NCBI RefSeq assembly: GCF_021531075.1
Contig: NZ_JADYTJ010000003.1
Span: forward strand, 57,252 to 121,251
Direction: 5' to 3'
Source: Bacteroides caecigallinarum
GTDB taxonomy: Bacteria; Bacteroidota; Bacteroidia; Bacteroidales; Bacteroidaceae
DNA: 64,000 nt
Below, piece after piece: positions 35,841-45,895 of this stretch (position 1 is its first letter; each line of letters starts with the position of its first letter). Below the pieces are notes generated by a model that was not told the DNA's origin, ran no database searches, and worked only from the letters and a program-made list of their open reading frames with translations. The translations under genes and the position numbers were made by a program.

Positions 35841-35879
35841 AAAAAACTCCGCAGGTCATCGTACCTTGCGGAGTTTTTT
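35841..35879. terminator. Bidirectional terminator between convergent genes
   Basis: AAAACTCCGCA and TGCGGAGTTTT arms with flanking A and T runs, loop about 12 nt. It ends both the PurF-like gene and the outer-membrane barrel gene. Confidence 0.88.
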
Positions 35880-35899
35880 CGTGTATATGAAATGTTTTA

Positions 35900-37126
35900 T
35901 CAGAATGCTTCTGTCATATTTACATAGAACAGGTTCTGCTTGTTTACGAAGTCCCTGCCTATGTCAAGGCGGAAGTTCATACGTGGTTGGACTTCCACTC
36001 GCAGGCCTATTCCGGCGTTGGGCAGAACTCCTTCAATCTTGCCTGGGTTAGGTCCCATGAAACCTGCGCCTCCCCATACCACATATCCTAAACGGTTGGC
36101 TATTTTCTTCCACCAGTTACTCTTGTCGGTATTGAACATCTGCCTGTATTCCAGCATTGCAATGTGCGACGACTTATCTCGGAACTGCCCCATGTAGTAC
36201 CCTCTGAGGTCGAACGGTGTACCACTAAGCACATACTTGTTCAAAGGAATATTATTGCCGAACACGTTCTTGCTCTGCACTGTCCATGCAAGGACTTTTC
36301 TTTTGCCTACAGACTTGTACTGGCGGTAGTCGAACTCCAGACGATAATAGTTGTCGTCGCTACCTAGCCATTTCTGGTACATTATTCCGCGGAAATCGAA
36401 ATACAGACCTTTATACGGATTGGCTGGGATGTCGCGTGTGTCGTAGCTTAACAGGAAACCAAGGCCGGAACTGAAATTACTGTACCCTTCGGCAGTACCT
36501 CCTGCCTTTATATAGTCCTTGTCCTGTGTTATGCCTGGTGCCACATTCATCATATGGTCATAGTTCAAGTCGATTTGCGGACCGGCAAAGAAATTGCTTT
36601 CTTTTACCCGGAAAAGGAACCACGGGTTAATCTGTACTCCGCTATATTTATATTGGCTGGTTTCTTTGCCGCGGATATAGTTTTTGTTGGTTGTATATCC
36701 TACGCCATAATAGTTTTCCTGAGTGTTCTTGTAAATGAATTGTCCGAAAATGCGGAACTTGTCGTTCTTGAAAAAAAGTTGAGGCTTTACCACTATATTC
36801 AGTCCGCCGCTGAACATCAATGCTATTGAGGCCGGTACTACAGAACGTTTCATGGTACTGTCCTTGGGATTTATACTGAAGGTGACCAATGCACTACCAC
36901 CTACCAGCAACCCGAAGTCCGGTGTATAACTGGGACCTCCAAGTATATTGTAATGTACGTTTCTGCTCGCTTTCTTTTGTTTCTTGAGTTCTTTTTTGCT
37001 GAGAACGGCTGTAGTATCGCTTATGGCAGATCCTTCCTGCTTTATGGTTTTAGCTTCTTGACCAAGTATTCTCACCGGAAGCATGACTAAACATGCTATT
37101 AGTAATAATGTAGTATATAATTTCAT
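35900..37126 (-). CDS. BamA/TamA-family outer-membrane beta-barrel protein
   Basis: A 408-residue protein starting at MKLYTTLLLIACLVMLPVRI, a clear signal peptide ending near ILGQ; an upstream TTG would add seven residues but overlaps the TACTTTTG promoter box, so it was rejected. The mature part is a stand-alone barrel of the surface-antigen (Omp85) type without obvious POTRA repeats: GLGFLLSYDTRDIPANPYKG, SGTPFDLRGYYMGQFRD and a C-terminal aromatic end. Such barrels are found in many Bacteroidetes; the cargo is unknown. Confidence 0.87.
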   Translation of the reverse strand: MKLYTTLLLIACLVMLPVRILGQEAKTIKQEGSAISDTTAVLSKKELKKQKKASRNVHYNILGGPSYTPDFGLLVGGSALVTFSINPKDSTMKRSVVPASIALMFSGGLNIVVKPQLFFKNDKFRIFGQFIYKNTQENYYGVGYTTNKNYIRGKETSQYKYSGVQINPWFLFRVKESNFFAGPQIDLNYDHMMNVAPGITQDKDYIKAGGTAEGYSNFSSGLGFLLSYDTRDIPANPYKGLYFDFRGIMYQKWLGSDDNYYRLEFDYRQYKSVGKRKVLAWTVQSKNVFGNNIPLNKYVLSGTPFDLRGYYMGQFRDKSSHIAMLEYRQMFNTDKSNWWKKIANRLGYVVWGGAGFMGPNPGKIEGVLPNAGIGLRVEVQPRMNFRLDIGRDFVNKQNLFYVNMTEAF

Positions 37127-37326
37127 CCTATATATATTTTGGTACAAAAGTACGAAACTTACTCAATAGTTTGGTGTTCTTTTGATAATACTTTTGGGTT
37201 TTTATGATGTATTTCTTTTAAATGAGTTTCCTAGTCTGAAAAATTAACAAAAAAGAGATATGTCACTTTGTTATTTTAAAGCATTTATTTAACTTTACGT
37301 CAATCAACAATTAACATATAAAAAAC

Positions 37327-38553
37327 ATGACAGCAATAGACAGATTTTTAAAGTATGTGACTTTTGATACCCAATCGGATGAGAATACAGGCGTTACTCC
37401 AAGCACTGCAAAACAGATGGTTTTTGCAAAATACTTGCAGCAGGAGCTTCAGGAACTAGGCCTTGAGGAAATCTCTCTTGATGAGAACGGTTACCTGTTT
37501 GCCACTTTGCCTGCAAATGTGGACAGACCTGTACCGGTGATAGGGTTTATAGCACATATGGACACAAGTCCGGATATGAGCGGAGCAAATGTAAAACCTC
37601 GTATAGTGGAGAACTATGACGGTACGGATATTGTTCTTTGCAGCAAGGATAATATTGTTTTTTCTCCTTCACAGTTTCCAGAACTTCTGGACCACAAGGG
37701 GGAGGATCTTATCGTGACTGATGGACATACGCTTCTTGGTGCCGACGATAAGGCGGGTATTGCTGAAATAATATCGGCGGTGGCTTATCTGAAGGAACAT
37801 CCGGAAATAAAGCATGGAAAAATAAGAATTGGTTTCAACCCTGATGAAGAAATCGGTCTGGGTGCACACAAATTCAATGTGGAGAAATTTGGTGCCAAAT
37901 GGGCTTATACTATGGATGGTGGCGAAGTGGGCGAACTGGAATTCGAGAATTTCAATGCTGCGGCTGCCAAGGTGATGATAAAAGGAAGAAACGTGCATCC
38001 GGGATATGCGAAAAACAAGATGATAAACTCAATGCTCGTAGCCAATGAGTTTATGTCTATGCTTCCGGCAAATGAAACTCCTGCCACTACAGAAGGATAC
38101 GAGGGATTCTATCACCTGGTAGGTATGAAGGGTGAAGTGGAACAGTCGGAACTTGCATATATCATCCGCGACCATGACAGGGATAAATTCGAAAGCAGAA
38201 AGGCTTTCGTGGCAGATTGTGCAAGCAAGATCAATGCTAAATATGGCAGTGAAATTGTAGCTGTGGAAATTAAAGACCAGTATTATAACATGCGTCAGGA
38301 AGTTGAACCGCTGATGCATATTATTGATATAGCCTTCGGTGCGATGAAGGAGGCCGGAGTTGACCCTAAGGTTAAGGCCATTCGTGGTGGTACTGACGGT
38401 GCACAACTGTCGTTCAAGGGATTGCCTTGCCCGAATATCTTTGCAGGAGGATTGAACTTCCACGGAAGATATGAGTTTGTTCCTGTCCAGTCTATAGAGA
38501 AGGCTGTAAAGGTGATAGTAAAGATTGCAGAACTCACTGCAAACAGATATTAA
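37327..38553 (+). CDS. pepT: Peptidase T (tripeptide aminopeptidase)
   Basis: A 408-residue M20-family dizinc aminopeptidase that removes the N-terminal residue from tripeptides in the cytoplasm. Metal-site motifs: [41 protein letters not shown] and the late [17 protein letters not shown] with the conserved His. Length matches PepT. It is monocistronic, with a strong hairpin just after the stop. Confidence 0.96.
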   Translation: MTAIDRFLKYVTFDTQSDENTGVTPSTAKQMVFAKYLQQELQELGLEEISLDENGYLFATLPANVDRPVPVIGFIAHMDTSPDMSGANVKPRIVENYDGTDIVLCSKDNIVFSPSQFPELLDHKGEDLIVTDGHTLLGADDKAGIAEIISAVAYLKEHPEIKHGKIRIGFNPDEEIGLGAHKFNVEKFGAKWAYTMDGGEVGELEFENFNAAAAKVMIKGRNVHPGYAKNKMINSMLVANEFMSMLPANETPATTEGYEGFYHLVGMKGEVEQSELAYIIRDHDRDKFESRKAFVADCASKINAKYGSEIVAVEIKDQYYNMRQEVEPLMHIIDIAFGAMKEAGVDPKVKAIRGGTDGAQLSFKGLPCPNIFAGGLNFHGRYEFVPVQSIEKAVKVIVKIAELTANRY

Positions 38554-38562
38554 ACTCTTTTT

Positions 38563-38603
38563 GGTTGATAAGGTTTCTGATTAAAGACGAAACCTTATCA
38601 ACC
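38563..38603. terminator. Perfect 15-bp hairpin after pepT, no T-run
   Basis: GGTTGATAAGGTTTC and GAAACCTTATCAACC pair perfectly around an 11-nt loop. The following bases (TGATTAATAAC) lack a T-tract, so it may be an RNA-stability or factor-dependent end rather than a classical terminator. Confidence 0.6.
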
Positions 38604-38658
38604 TGATTAATAACGTGAACCACAAATCTGAAAACTCACAAACTTAAAACTTATACTT

Positions 38659-39744
38659 ATGAAAATTACTCCATTTACTGAGAAGCATATAGCACTCGGA
38701 GCTAAGATGCATGAATTTGCAGGTTACAATATGCCTATTGAATATTCCGGAATCATAGAAGAACATCTCACTGTATGTCAGGGTGTGGGTGTATTTGATG
38801 TTTCGCATATGGGAGAGTTCTGGGTTAAAGGTCCGTCGGCTCTGGAATTTATTCAGCAGGTTACATCGAACAATGCGGCGGTACTTACTCCGGGAAAAAT
38901 ACAGTATACTTGTTTCCCGAACGAGGATGGCGGGATAGTGGACGATTTGCTGGTGTATACGTACGAACCTGAAAAGTATATGCTGGTGGTGAATGCTGCT
39001 AATATAGAGAAAGACTGGAACTGGTGTGTTTCTCATAACACGGTAGGAGCGGAGCTTGAAAATTCGTCGGACAATATCGGGCAGTTGGCCATTCAGGGAC
39101 CGAAAGCTATTGACACGCTTCAGAAACTTACAGATGTTACATTGGCTGATATTCCATACTATACTTTTAAGGTTGGCGAACTGGCAGGAGTAGGGAATGT
39201 CATTATATCAAACACAGGATATACGGGTGCGGGAGGTTTTGAACTTTATTTTTATCCGCAGGACGCAGAAAAAATCTGGAATGCAGTGTTCGAGGCAGGC
39301 GAGGAGTTCGGCATAAAACCTATAGGACTGGGTGCACGCGACACACTGCGACTTGAAATGGGATTCTGCCTGTATGGCAACGATATTGATGATACTACTT
39401 CGCCTATAGAAGCCGGACTGGGATGGATAACCAAGTTTGTAGACGGTAAGAACTTTACTAACCGTGCAGCACTGGAGAAACAGAAGGCGGAGGGTGTTTC
39501 ACGCAAACTTGTAGGTTTCGAGATGATAGACAGAGGTATTCCAAGGCATGGTTATTCTCTTACTGATATGGATGGAAATGTAATAGGAAACGTTACCTCA
39601 GGAACCATGTCGCCTACACGCAAGATTGGTATAGGTATGGGATATGTCAAGACTGAATTCTCCAAACCGGGAACGGAAATATGTCTGGACAATCGTGGAA
39701 GAAAACTTAAGGCTGTAGTAGTTAAACCACCTTTCAGGAAATAA
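38659..39744 (+). CDS. gcvT: Glycine cleavage system T protein (aminomethyltransferase)
   Basis: A 361-residue enzyme that moves the methylene group from the lipoyl-bound aminomethyl intermediate to tetrahydrofolate. Family motifs: [67 protein letters not shown] and a C-terminal GCV_T_C domain with [17 protein letters not shown]. The other gcv genes are not in the window. An irregular AAACTT-rich stretch, related to the repeat before the araB-like gene, lies just upstream of the start. Confidence 0.96.
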   Translation: MKITPFTEKHIALGAKMHEFAGYNMPIEYSGIIEEHLTVCQGVGVFDVSHMGEFWVKGPSALEFIQQVTSNNAAVLTPGKIQYTCFPNEDGGIVDDLLVYTYEPEKYMLVVNAANIEKDWNWCVSHNTVGAELENSSDNIGQLAIQGPKAIDTLQKLTDVTLADIPYYTFKVGELAGVGNVIISNTGYTGAGGFELYFYPQDAEKIWNAVFEAGEEFGIKPIGLGARDTLRLEMGFCLYGNDIDDTTSPIEAGLGWITKFVDGKNFTNRAALEKQKAEGVSRKLVGFEMIDRGIPRHGYSLTDMDGNVIGNVTSGTMSPTRKIGIGMGYVKTEFSKPGTEICLDNRGRKLKAVVVKPPFRK

Positions 39745-39767
39745 AAGTATTGTCTTTTTGATATGAT

Positions 39768-39812
39768 AAAGCGGAAGTTTATGTGATATTTTGCATAGAT
39801 TTCCGCTTTTGC
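39768..39812 (+). terminator. Intrinsic terminator after gcvT
   Basis: AAAGCGGAA and TTCCGCTTT pair, with a partly paired interior, followed by TGCTATTATTTT. The spacing after the gcvT stop is about 25 bp. Confidence 0.75.
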
Positions 39813-39827
39813 TATTATTTTATTTAG

Positions 39828-39835
39828 TAATTTTG
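39828..39835 (+). promoter_or_regulatory. -7 promoter element of the CPA2 antiporter gene
   Basis: TAATTTTG fits TAnnTTTG and lies 27 bp before the ATG, just after the gcvT terminator. Confidence 0.55.
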
Positions 39836-39862
39836 CAGTTGTAATAACTATTTATAACGATT

Positions 39863-42115
39863 ATGTCTCATTTGGCTCCTTTAATAAGCGATTTGGCCTT
39901 GATATTGATATGTGCCGGTATAATGACTCTTGTATTCAAGAAACTGAAACAGCCATTGGTGCTTGGTTATATTGTTGCCGGATTTCTGGCCAGTCCGCAT
40001 TTCACTTTTACTCCTTCAGTAACAGATGCCGACAGTATTAAAACGTGGTCGGATATAGGTGTGATATTCCTTTTGTTTGCTCTTGGACTGGATTTCAGTT
40101 TCAAGAAATTGATGAAGGTAGGAGGTTCGGCGGTGATATCGGCATGTACTATCATCCTGTGTATGATAGTTGTAGGTATTTTTGTGGGGTGGATATTCGG
40201 ATGGAAACAGATGGACTGCATCTATCTGGGAGGTATGCTTGCCATGTCGTCCACTACCATTATATATAAGGCTTTCGACGATTTGGGTATCAGGCAGCAG
40301 AAGTTTACGGGGCTTGTACTGAGTATTCTTATTTTAGAGGATATTCTTGCCATCGTACTTATGGTTATGCTTTCCACAATGGCTGTGAGCAAGAATTTTG
40401 AAGGAATGGAGATGGTGGGAAGTATACTGAAACTGGTGTTCTTCCTCATATTGTGGTTTGTGGTTGGTATGTATCTCATTCCTACTTTCCTGAAGCGCTC
40501 ACGCAAACTGATGAGTGACGAGACGCTTCTGATATTCTCTCTTGGAATGTGTTTCGGAATGGTGGTTCTTGCCTCCAAGGTTGGTTTCTCTCCGGCATTT
40601 GGGGCTTTCATTATGGGTTCCATACTTGCCGAAACTCTTGATTCGGAACGTATAGAAAAGCTTGTGGCTCCGGTGAAAGACTTGTTTGGAGCCATATTCT
40701 TCGTGTCAGTAGGTATGATGGTCGACCCTAATCTTATAGTTGAATATATATGGCCGATTATAGCTATAATAGTGGCTATCCTGCTAGGGCAGACTATATT
40801 CGGCACTGGTGGCGTGCTGCTTTCCGGACAGTCGCTCAAGACGTCAATGCAGTGTGGTTTCAGTTTGACACAGATAGGTGAGTTTGCATTTATCATTGCG
40901 TCGTTGGGTGTGAGTCTGAACGTGACAAGCAATTTCCTGTATCCTATAGTTGTGGCCGTGTCTGTGATAACTACATTCCTGACACCTTATATGATACGTC
41001 TGTCTGTACCGGCATATAATTTCGTAGATAAGCGTATGCCTCCGAAGTGGAGGAATATGATAGAAAGATATTCTGGTTCAAGCCAGCCGGCTAATTACCA
41101 GAGTAACTGGAAGTCGCTGATTTATGCCATAATAAGAATTACGGTGATTTATTCGGTATTGACGGTGGCGGCTATTATTATATCTTTCAGTTTTATCCTC
41201 CCTTTACTTACAGAGGCTCTGGGCGACAAGTGGGGACGATGGGCTGGTGCTGCAATTACGATAATTCTTATATCTCCTTTCTTGCGTGCCATGATTATGA
41301 AGAAGAATCATTCAATCGAGTTTAAGGCTCTGTGGAAAGACAGCAGGTTTAATCATGCTCCGCTTATCTCGGTAGTTATCCTCAGAATAGTGATAGGGGT
41401 GATATTTGTTATCTACATTATTAATCATTTGTTCCAGGCGTCTGTGGCTATTGTTGTTGGGGTTGCTATAGTAGTTGTCCTTACTATGATATTCTCGCGT
41501 TTCCTGAAGAAACAGTCCATCCTGATGGAGAGAACCTTTGTCCAGAACATGAGGTCGAAGGATATGTTTATGATTTATAGGGGAAACAAGAAACCTGAAT
41601 ATGCAGGACGACTGCTTGACAGAGATATACACCTGACGGACATAAAGATTTCGGCAGATTCATTATGGGCCGGACTTACGCTTATGGAACTGAACCTGGG
41701 AAAAAGATTCGGAGTTCATGTGGCATCAATAATCAGAGGTACGCACAGAATAAATATCCCGGGAGGACAGACAAGGATATTCCCGGGTGATACTATCCAG
41801 GTGATAGGCTCCGACTCACAGTTGTCTGCTTTTGCCGAACATGCGGAAGCAATATCCGAAGGCTGTGTTGACGACGATTTTGAGAAAAGAGAGATGTTGC
41901 TCAAACAGTTTGTTGTAACTGAAAATTCAAAATTCGCAGGAAAGTCTATTCGTGAAAGTGGAATAAGAAACAAGTATCACTGCCTTGTGGTAGGAGTGGA
42001 GTCATCGGACGATATTTCTTTACATCAGCCTGACGTGGATGCGGAATTGCATGTTGGGGATATAGTATGGGTGGTAGGGGAGGAATCGGCCCTTAATAGC
42101 TTATTTGCCTCCTGA
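39863..42115 (+). CDS. CPA2-family cation/proton antiporter with two RCK_C domains
   Basis: A 750-residue KefB/KefC-like inner-membrane antiporter. Residues 1-390 hold about 12 helices with IGVIFLLFALGLDFSFKKL, MSSTTIIYKAFDDLG and SVGMMVDPNLIVEYIWP. A second hydrophobic block (about 420-550) is an extra membrane region. Two RCK_C/TrkA_C domains follow (about 590-670 and 675-750), with RIFPGDTIQVIGSDSQL and VGDIVWVVGEESAL. No KefC-type TrkA_N nucleotide-binding domain is evident. K+ or Na+ efflux coupled to proton uptake is expected. Confidence 0.9.
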   Translation: MSHLAPLISDLALILICAGIMTLVFKKLKQPLVLGYIVAGFLASPHFTFTPSVTDADSIKTWSDIGVIFLLFALGLDFSFKKLMKVGGSAVISACTIILCMIVVGIFVGWIFGWKQMDCIYLGGMLAMSSTTIIYKAFDDLGIRQQKFTGLVLSILILEDILAIVLMVMLSTMAVSKNFEGMEMVGSILKLVFFLILWFVVGMYLIPTFLKRSRKLMSDETLLIFSLGMCFGMVVLASKVGFSPAFGAFIMGSILAETLDSERIEKLVAPVKDLFGAIFFVSVGMMVDPNLIVEYIWPIIAIIVAILLGQTIFGTGGVLLSGQSLKTSMQCGFSLTQIGEFAFIIASLGVSLNVTSNFLYPIVVAVSVITTFLTPYMIRLSVPAYNFVDKRMPPKWRNMIERYSGSSQPANYQSNWKSLIYAIIRITVIYSVLTVAAIIISFSFILPLLTEALGDKWGRWAGAAITIILISPFLRAMIMKKNHSIEFKALWKDSRFNHAPLISVVILRIVIGVIFVIYIINHLFQASVAIVVGVAIVVVLTMIFSRFLKKQSILMERTFVQNMRSKDMFMIYRGNKKPEYAGRLLDRDIHLTDIKISADSLWAGLTLMELNLGKRFGVHVASIIRGTHRINIPGGQTRIFPGDTIQVIGSDSQLSAFAEHAEAISEGCVDDDFEKREMLLKQFVVTENSKFAGKSIRESGIRNKYHCLVVGVESSDDISLHQPDVDAELHVGDIVWVVGEESALNSLFAS

Positions 42116-42236
42116 TAGTTTATTCCTGTATATAACCCTTAAAAGAGTAAAAAAAGATATCTGAAAATTCTGTATATTATATTAATATTGATACGGTTTT
42201 GTATCTTCGTAATAATATTAACCTTATATACGTTTT

Positions 42237-43796
42237 ATGTCGTCATACAGTTTTTTCAGATATCTGATATTCCCCTTTCTTTTGGTATTTTTCTTATTAT
42301 CTTGCTCACATAGTAATAATAAAGAAGTGAGACATGCCGTAGAAACACTTTCTATGGTAAAGGAACTATGTGAAAAGGACAGTTTCCCCAAAAATGATTC
42401 GATATTGAATTTTTCTATCAAGGTCTTTTCCAGAGAAGAAATGGATTCCTGTCTTGCAATGTCTTATTTCTATCAAGGTGAAATTCAGCGTAGGAATTTT
42501 TATCTGTTAAGAGCTATAGACAGTTACGTAATGGCTGGTAAATTTGCTGGTGCCGACAGTCTGTTGCATTTTAAGATAAATCTGGAACTGGCCAGGATAT
42601 ACCGTTTCAAGATGAGGCTTGAGATGGAAGAGAAATATATGAATTCTGCCGAACGGCTGCTTAACTCATTGCACGATTCGTCGGCCAATATAGAGTTTTT
42701 ACATGAACAGGCATTACATTATCTGAATAAAAAAGATATGGTTAGTGTATTTTCTACCTTACGGAAGGCCCTGGGGATTCTGCATGAGAATAATAATACA
42801 AAATGCGATATATATAAACATCTAGCGCGTGCATATATGCAAACAGGCAATTCGGACAGTGTAGCATATTTTGCAGACAAAGGGATAGAGATATGTACTG
42901 TTCCAAAGTTAAAAAATGAATTCCTGATGTTGAAAGGTCTGGCTTATGCCAAAGAAGGTGTCTTGGATTCGGCAAAGTATTATATCGGTCCTAATATATA
43001 TAATGTTGATATGACTTTTCGTGTAAGGGCATATCGTACTATATCAGAAACGTATGACAGGCTTGGTATGCTCCCACAAGCTCATGAATATCTGATAAAA
43101 TATAAAGATGTACTCGATTCCATAATATTGGACAGGAGAGACGAATTTCTGGAAAAGATGCATGGCATTCATGAATATAATATCCAGAAGGACCGTGCTA
43201 ATAAGGCGGAAATGCAAGCAGCATCCAGTCAGTTGATGTTCTCGAATTTTGTTCTTATCGCTTTAATTTTGATAATGATTCTTTCTGTATTATTGCATCA
43301 TTACCGTTCCAACAAACGGAAACTTACCGAACGTTTGAGGGAAGAGACTTGCCTTAAAATGGAAGAAACTATAAAACGAAGGGATGTAGAGATTTCTCTT
43401 GCCCGCAAGCAGGAAGAATTAAGACAGCAGGAAATAGAAAAACTTAACCGTAATATTGATTATTACAAGCAGCTGAATAATGTAACTCTGCCCATTATAA
43501 TGAGAAGGCAAAATGCGCAGGGGGCACTTCATCTTTCGGATGACGACTGGAATATTATTATAGGTAATGCTGATGCATGTTTTGATATGTTTTCGCATAG
43601 ACTGAAGGAGTATTGTCCACAACTGACGGAAGATGAAATCCGCTTCTGCTGTCTGGTTAAAATGGAATTGTCCATGTCTTTGCTCTCTGAAATATATCAT
43701 ATTGCAAAGGCCAGCATCTCCAGACGTAAAATGAGACTAAAAGAAAAAATGGGTATTGAGAATGTTAGTTTTGATGAGTTTATTGCTGATTTTTGA
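42237..43796 (+). CDS. TPR membrane protein resembling a Bacteroidetes regulator (DUF6377-like)
   Basis: A 519-residue lipoprotein-like start (LLSCSHSNN near residue 24) leads to tetratricopeptide-type helical repeats (about 60-310). One membrane helix follows at about 335-357 (FVLIALILIMILSVLLHHY), then a charged coiled coil (about 360-420). The C-terminal 100 residues (LTEDEIRFCCLVKMELSM, then HIAKASISRRKMRLKEKMG) look like a LuxR/sigma-like helix-turn-helix. The layout suggests an envelope sensor acting on transcription. No partner gene is adjacent. Confidence 0.75.
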   Translation: MSSYSFFRYLIFPFLLVFFLLSCSHSNNKEVRHAVETLSMVKELCEKDSFPKNDSILNFSIKVFSREEMDSCLAMSYFYQGEIQRRNFYLLRAIDSYVMAGKFAGADSLLHFKINLELARIYRFKMRLEMEEKYMNSAERLLNSLHDSSANIEFLHEQALHYLNKKDMVSVFSTLRKALGILHENNNTKCDIYKHLARAYMQTGNSDSVAYFADKGIEICTVPKLKNEFLMLKGLAYAKEGVLDSAKYYIGPNIYNVDMTFRVRAYRTISETYDRLGMLPQAHEYLIKYKDVLDSIILDRRDEFLEKMHGIHEYNIQKDRANKAEMQAASSQLMFSNFVLIALILIMILSVLLHHYRSNKRKLTERLREETCLKMEETIKRRDVEISLARKQEELRQQEIEKLNRNIDYYKQLNNVTLPIIMRRQNAQGALHLSDDDWNIIIGNADACFDMFSHRLKEYCPQLTEDEIRFCCLVKMELSMSLLSEIYHIAKASISRRKMRLKEKMGIENVSFDEFIADF

Positions 43797-43921
43797 TGGG
43801 GGTGTTTTCTGATTTGTACATCATGTAAATTATCAATATGTTGATAATCAACTGTTTGATATTAATTCTTGTACATCTTGTTTTTTACCTGATAAGAAGA
43901 AGATATGTATCTTTGCATTGT

Positions 43922-44028
43922 AAGAAAAAACAACACAAAACACCCATATATTTTCATTCTATATCTTTAATCGCTAGAAAGCCGTATCTTAATATCTTAG
44001 CTCATGGATATTATTGATACGGCTTTTG
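43922..44028 (+). ncRNA. Candidate small RNA of about 105 nt
   Basis: TATCTTTG at 43908-43915 matches the -7 promoter box, yet no protein gene follows on this strand. About 105 bp downstream is a long hairpin: AAAGCCGTATC pairs with GATACGGCTTT, with an inner AATATC/GATATT stem, then TGTTTATTTT. The hairpin also suits as terminator for the convergent Hsp15 gene, which is the simpler explanation. Confidence 0.35.
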
Positions 44029-44040
44029 TTTATTTTATGG

Positions 44041-44484
44041 TTAATCATTTTCTTCCTGATCATTGCCTTCATCATCGTCTTCGAAATCAAAGTCAAAATC
44101 ATCGAAATATTCGGGGGTGAAAAATTCATCCAGACTACGTCTGTCTTTTTTGGTTGGTCTTCCTGTACCTCTTGCCCGATCTATAAATCCGCTTATTTTG
44201 CTCATTTCAAGAAGTTCGTATTGCTCAGGTGTTGTGACATTCTCCATTATTTCCGGTACAAGTTTTGCACCGACACGTTTTTCTATGGCTTGCAATACTT
44301 TAAATGAATATGTAATTGGAGATTTCTTTACGTTGATAATGTCTCCAGGTTTAATCATTCTTGACGGTTTTACTTGAGCACCGTTTATACTAATTCTGCC
44401 TTTTTTACAAGCATCAGCAGCTATGGTTCTGGTTTTGAATATCCTTGCGGCCCATAACCATTTATCGATTCTGGCTTCTGACAT
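44041..44484 (-). CDS. S4-domain RNA-binding protein, Hsp15 type
   Basis: A 147-residue protein with an N-terminal S4 RNA-binding domain (RIDKWLWAARIFKTRTIAAD, KGRISINGAQVKPSRMIKPG), as in ribosome-associated heat-shock protein 15, which rescues stalled 50S subunits. The C-terminus is a long acidic tail (DDFDFDFEDDDEGNDQEEND). It is 2 bp downstream of pth on the same strand, so coupled translation is likely, in a translation-related operon pth-hsp15. Confidence 0.9.
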   Translation of the reverse strand: MSEARIDKWLWAARIFKTRTIAADACKKGRISINGAQVKPSRMIKPGDIINVKKSPITYSFKVLQAIEKRVGAKLVPEIMENVTTPEQYELLEMSKISGFIDRARGTGRPTKKDRRSLDEFFTPEYFDDFDFDFEDDDEGNDQEEND

Positions 44485-44486
44485 AC

Positions 44487-45050
44487 TTATTTGTTGTTAT
44501 ATTGGTTCATTGTATTGTTCAATCCTGCCAGGCAGAAACTTTTAATGATTTCACCTGCCAGTTCTATCCTTTCAGGAAGAATCTTTTGAGCTTCATCATC
44601 AAACTGGCCAAGTACAAAGTCTATTTGTCCACCTTTAGGAAAGTCATTGCCTATACCGAACCTTAGACGTGAATAGTTTTGTGTACCCAATGTTGCTGCA
44701 ATGTGTTTCAAACCATTATGTCCGGCATCACTTCCTTTTCCTTTCAGTCGCAGAGTTCCTAACGGCAGTGCCAAATCGTCAACTATTATGAGTACATTCT
44801 CAAGTGGAATTTTTTCCTGTTGCATCCAGTATCGTACTGCATTTCCACTAAAATTCATGTATGTGGATGGTTTTAGCAAGAGCAATTGTCGTCCTTTCAA
44901 AGACATGTTTGCTATAGCTCCATATCGCTTATCGCTAAAAACAATATTGGACGCCTTAGCAAGGGCGTCCAATACCATAAATCCTATATTGTGACGGGTG
45001 TTACGGTATTCATCACCGATATTTCCCAATCCTACTATCAGATATTTCAT
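44487..45050 (-). CDS. pth: Peptidyl-tRNA hydrolase
   Basis: A 187-residue Pth enzyme releasing tRNA from dropped-off peptidyl-tRNA. Motifs: [20 protein letters not shown] with the catalytic His, [33 protein letters not shown] and GHNGLKHI. The length is normal. It lies between rplY upstream and hsp15 downstream on the minus strand, the usual Bacteroidales order. Confidence 0.97.
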   Translation of the reverse strand: MKYLIVGLGNIGDEYRNTRHNIGFMVLDALAKASNIVFSDKRYGAIANMSLKGRQLLLLKPSTYMNFSGNAVRYWMQQEKIPLENVLIIVDDLALPLGTLRLKGKGSDAGHNGLKHIAATLGTQNYSRLRFGIGNDFPKGGQIDFVLGQFDDEAQKILPERIELAGEIIKSFCLAGLNNTMNQYNNK

Positions 45051-45093
45051 TAAATATGGATTTGTTGTTTTGTATTAGTTTTTAAACTATTAC

Positions 45094-45699
45094 TTATTTC
45101 TTACCAGAAGCTGCTGCTGCCTGAGCACCACGAGCTGCACGAGTCAATTTAACTGCACATACAACTGCTTCTTTTGCGTTCAAAAGCTGCAATCCTTCGT
45201 AGCTCAACTCACCAACTTTGATAGTCTTACCAAGACCCAAATTAGTAACATCTACGATAAGTCTTTCTGGTATAACGTTGTACAAAGCTTTAACTTTAAG
45301 CTTACGAACCTGCAATGCCAATTTACCACCGGCTTTAACACCTTCTGCAAGACCTTCCAATTTAACAGGAACTTCCATAACAATTGGGTTAGTTTCGTCA
45401 ATCTGCAAGAAGTCTACGTGAAGAATTCTGTCTGTTACAGGGTGGAACTGGATATCTTTCATGATAGCAGTAACAACTTTGCCATCAATGTTCAAGTCTA
45501 CTACGTAAATATGTGGTGTATATACCAAATTACGTAAACCGTCGTTTGTAACAGTGAAATGAGTTGCTACCTGATTACCGTTTTCGTCTTTGTTGATTCC
45601 GTACAATACACATGGAACACTGTCGCACTTACGAAGTTCGCGAGTTGCTTTCTTACCTGTTTCAGTTCTCAAAGAACCTTTGATTTCAATTGATTTCAT
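45094..45699 (-). CDS. rplY: Ribosomal protein L25 (Ctc type)
   Basis: A 201-residue long-form bL25, with the 5S rRNA-binding N-terminal domain (about 1-95, RELRKCDSVPCVLYGINKDE) and a C-terminal TL5-type domain (about 96-185, VPVKLEGLAEGVKAGGKLAL). It ends in an Ala-rich tail. It begins the rplY-pth-hsp15 cluster, with a good promoter about 105 bp upstream. Confidence 0.96.
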   Translation of the reverse strand: MKSIEIKGSLRTETGKKATRELRKCDSVPCVLYGINKDENGNQVATHFTVTNDGLRNLVYTPHIYVVDLNIDGKVVTAIMKDIQFHPVTDRILHVDFLQIDETNPIVMEVPVKLEGLAEGVKAGGKLALQVRKLKVKALYNVIPERLIVDVTNLGLGKTIKVGELSYEGLQLLNAKEAVVCAVKLTRAARGAQAAAASGKK

Positions 45700-45789
45700 T
45701 TTTCTTAAAATTTTGTGTTACTCTAAATTAAGTTGAATAATAAATTGCTTAATTCGCCATCACACGATGTGGTATACACACGATGAATT

Positions 45790-45853
45790 TAAAAAAGCGG
45801 TGCAAAGATATGTCTTTTATTCCAAACAGACAAATTATGCACCGCTTTTCTTT
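45790..45853 (-). terminator. Terminator of the DUF3276 gene
   Basis: AAAAGCGGTGCA and TGCACCGCTTTT pair, with an inner GTCT/AGAC stem, and the minus strand continues with TTTTTTAAATTC. The rplY promoter is embedded in the same stretch. Confidence 0.8.
45803..45834 (-). promoter_or_regulatory. rplY promoter
   Basis: On the minus strand, TTTG (-33) is followed after exactly 20 bp by TATCTTTG (-7), a full match to the Bacteroides sigma-70-type pattern. A leader of about 95 nt would precede rplY. Confidence 0.7.
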
Positions 45854-45895
45854 TTTATTTATATAATATAGTTCTTATTTGATTAAAATGCTCTA

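Noticed and set aside
36164..36829. Plus-strand frames under the beta-barrel gene
   Set aside because: They are antisense shadows; the minus-strand frame has signal peptide and barrel motifs.
37127..37147. Longer TTG start for the BamA/TamA-like protein
   Set aside because: It overlaps the TACTTTTG promoter box and adds residues before a perfect signal peptide.
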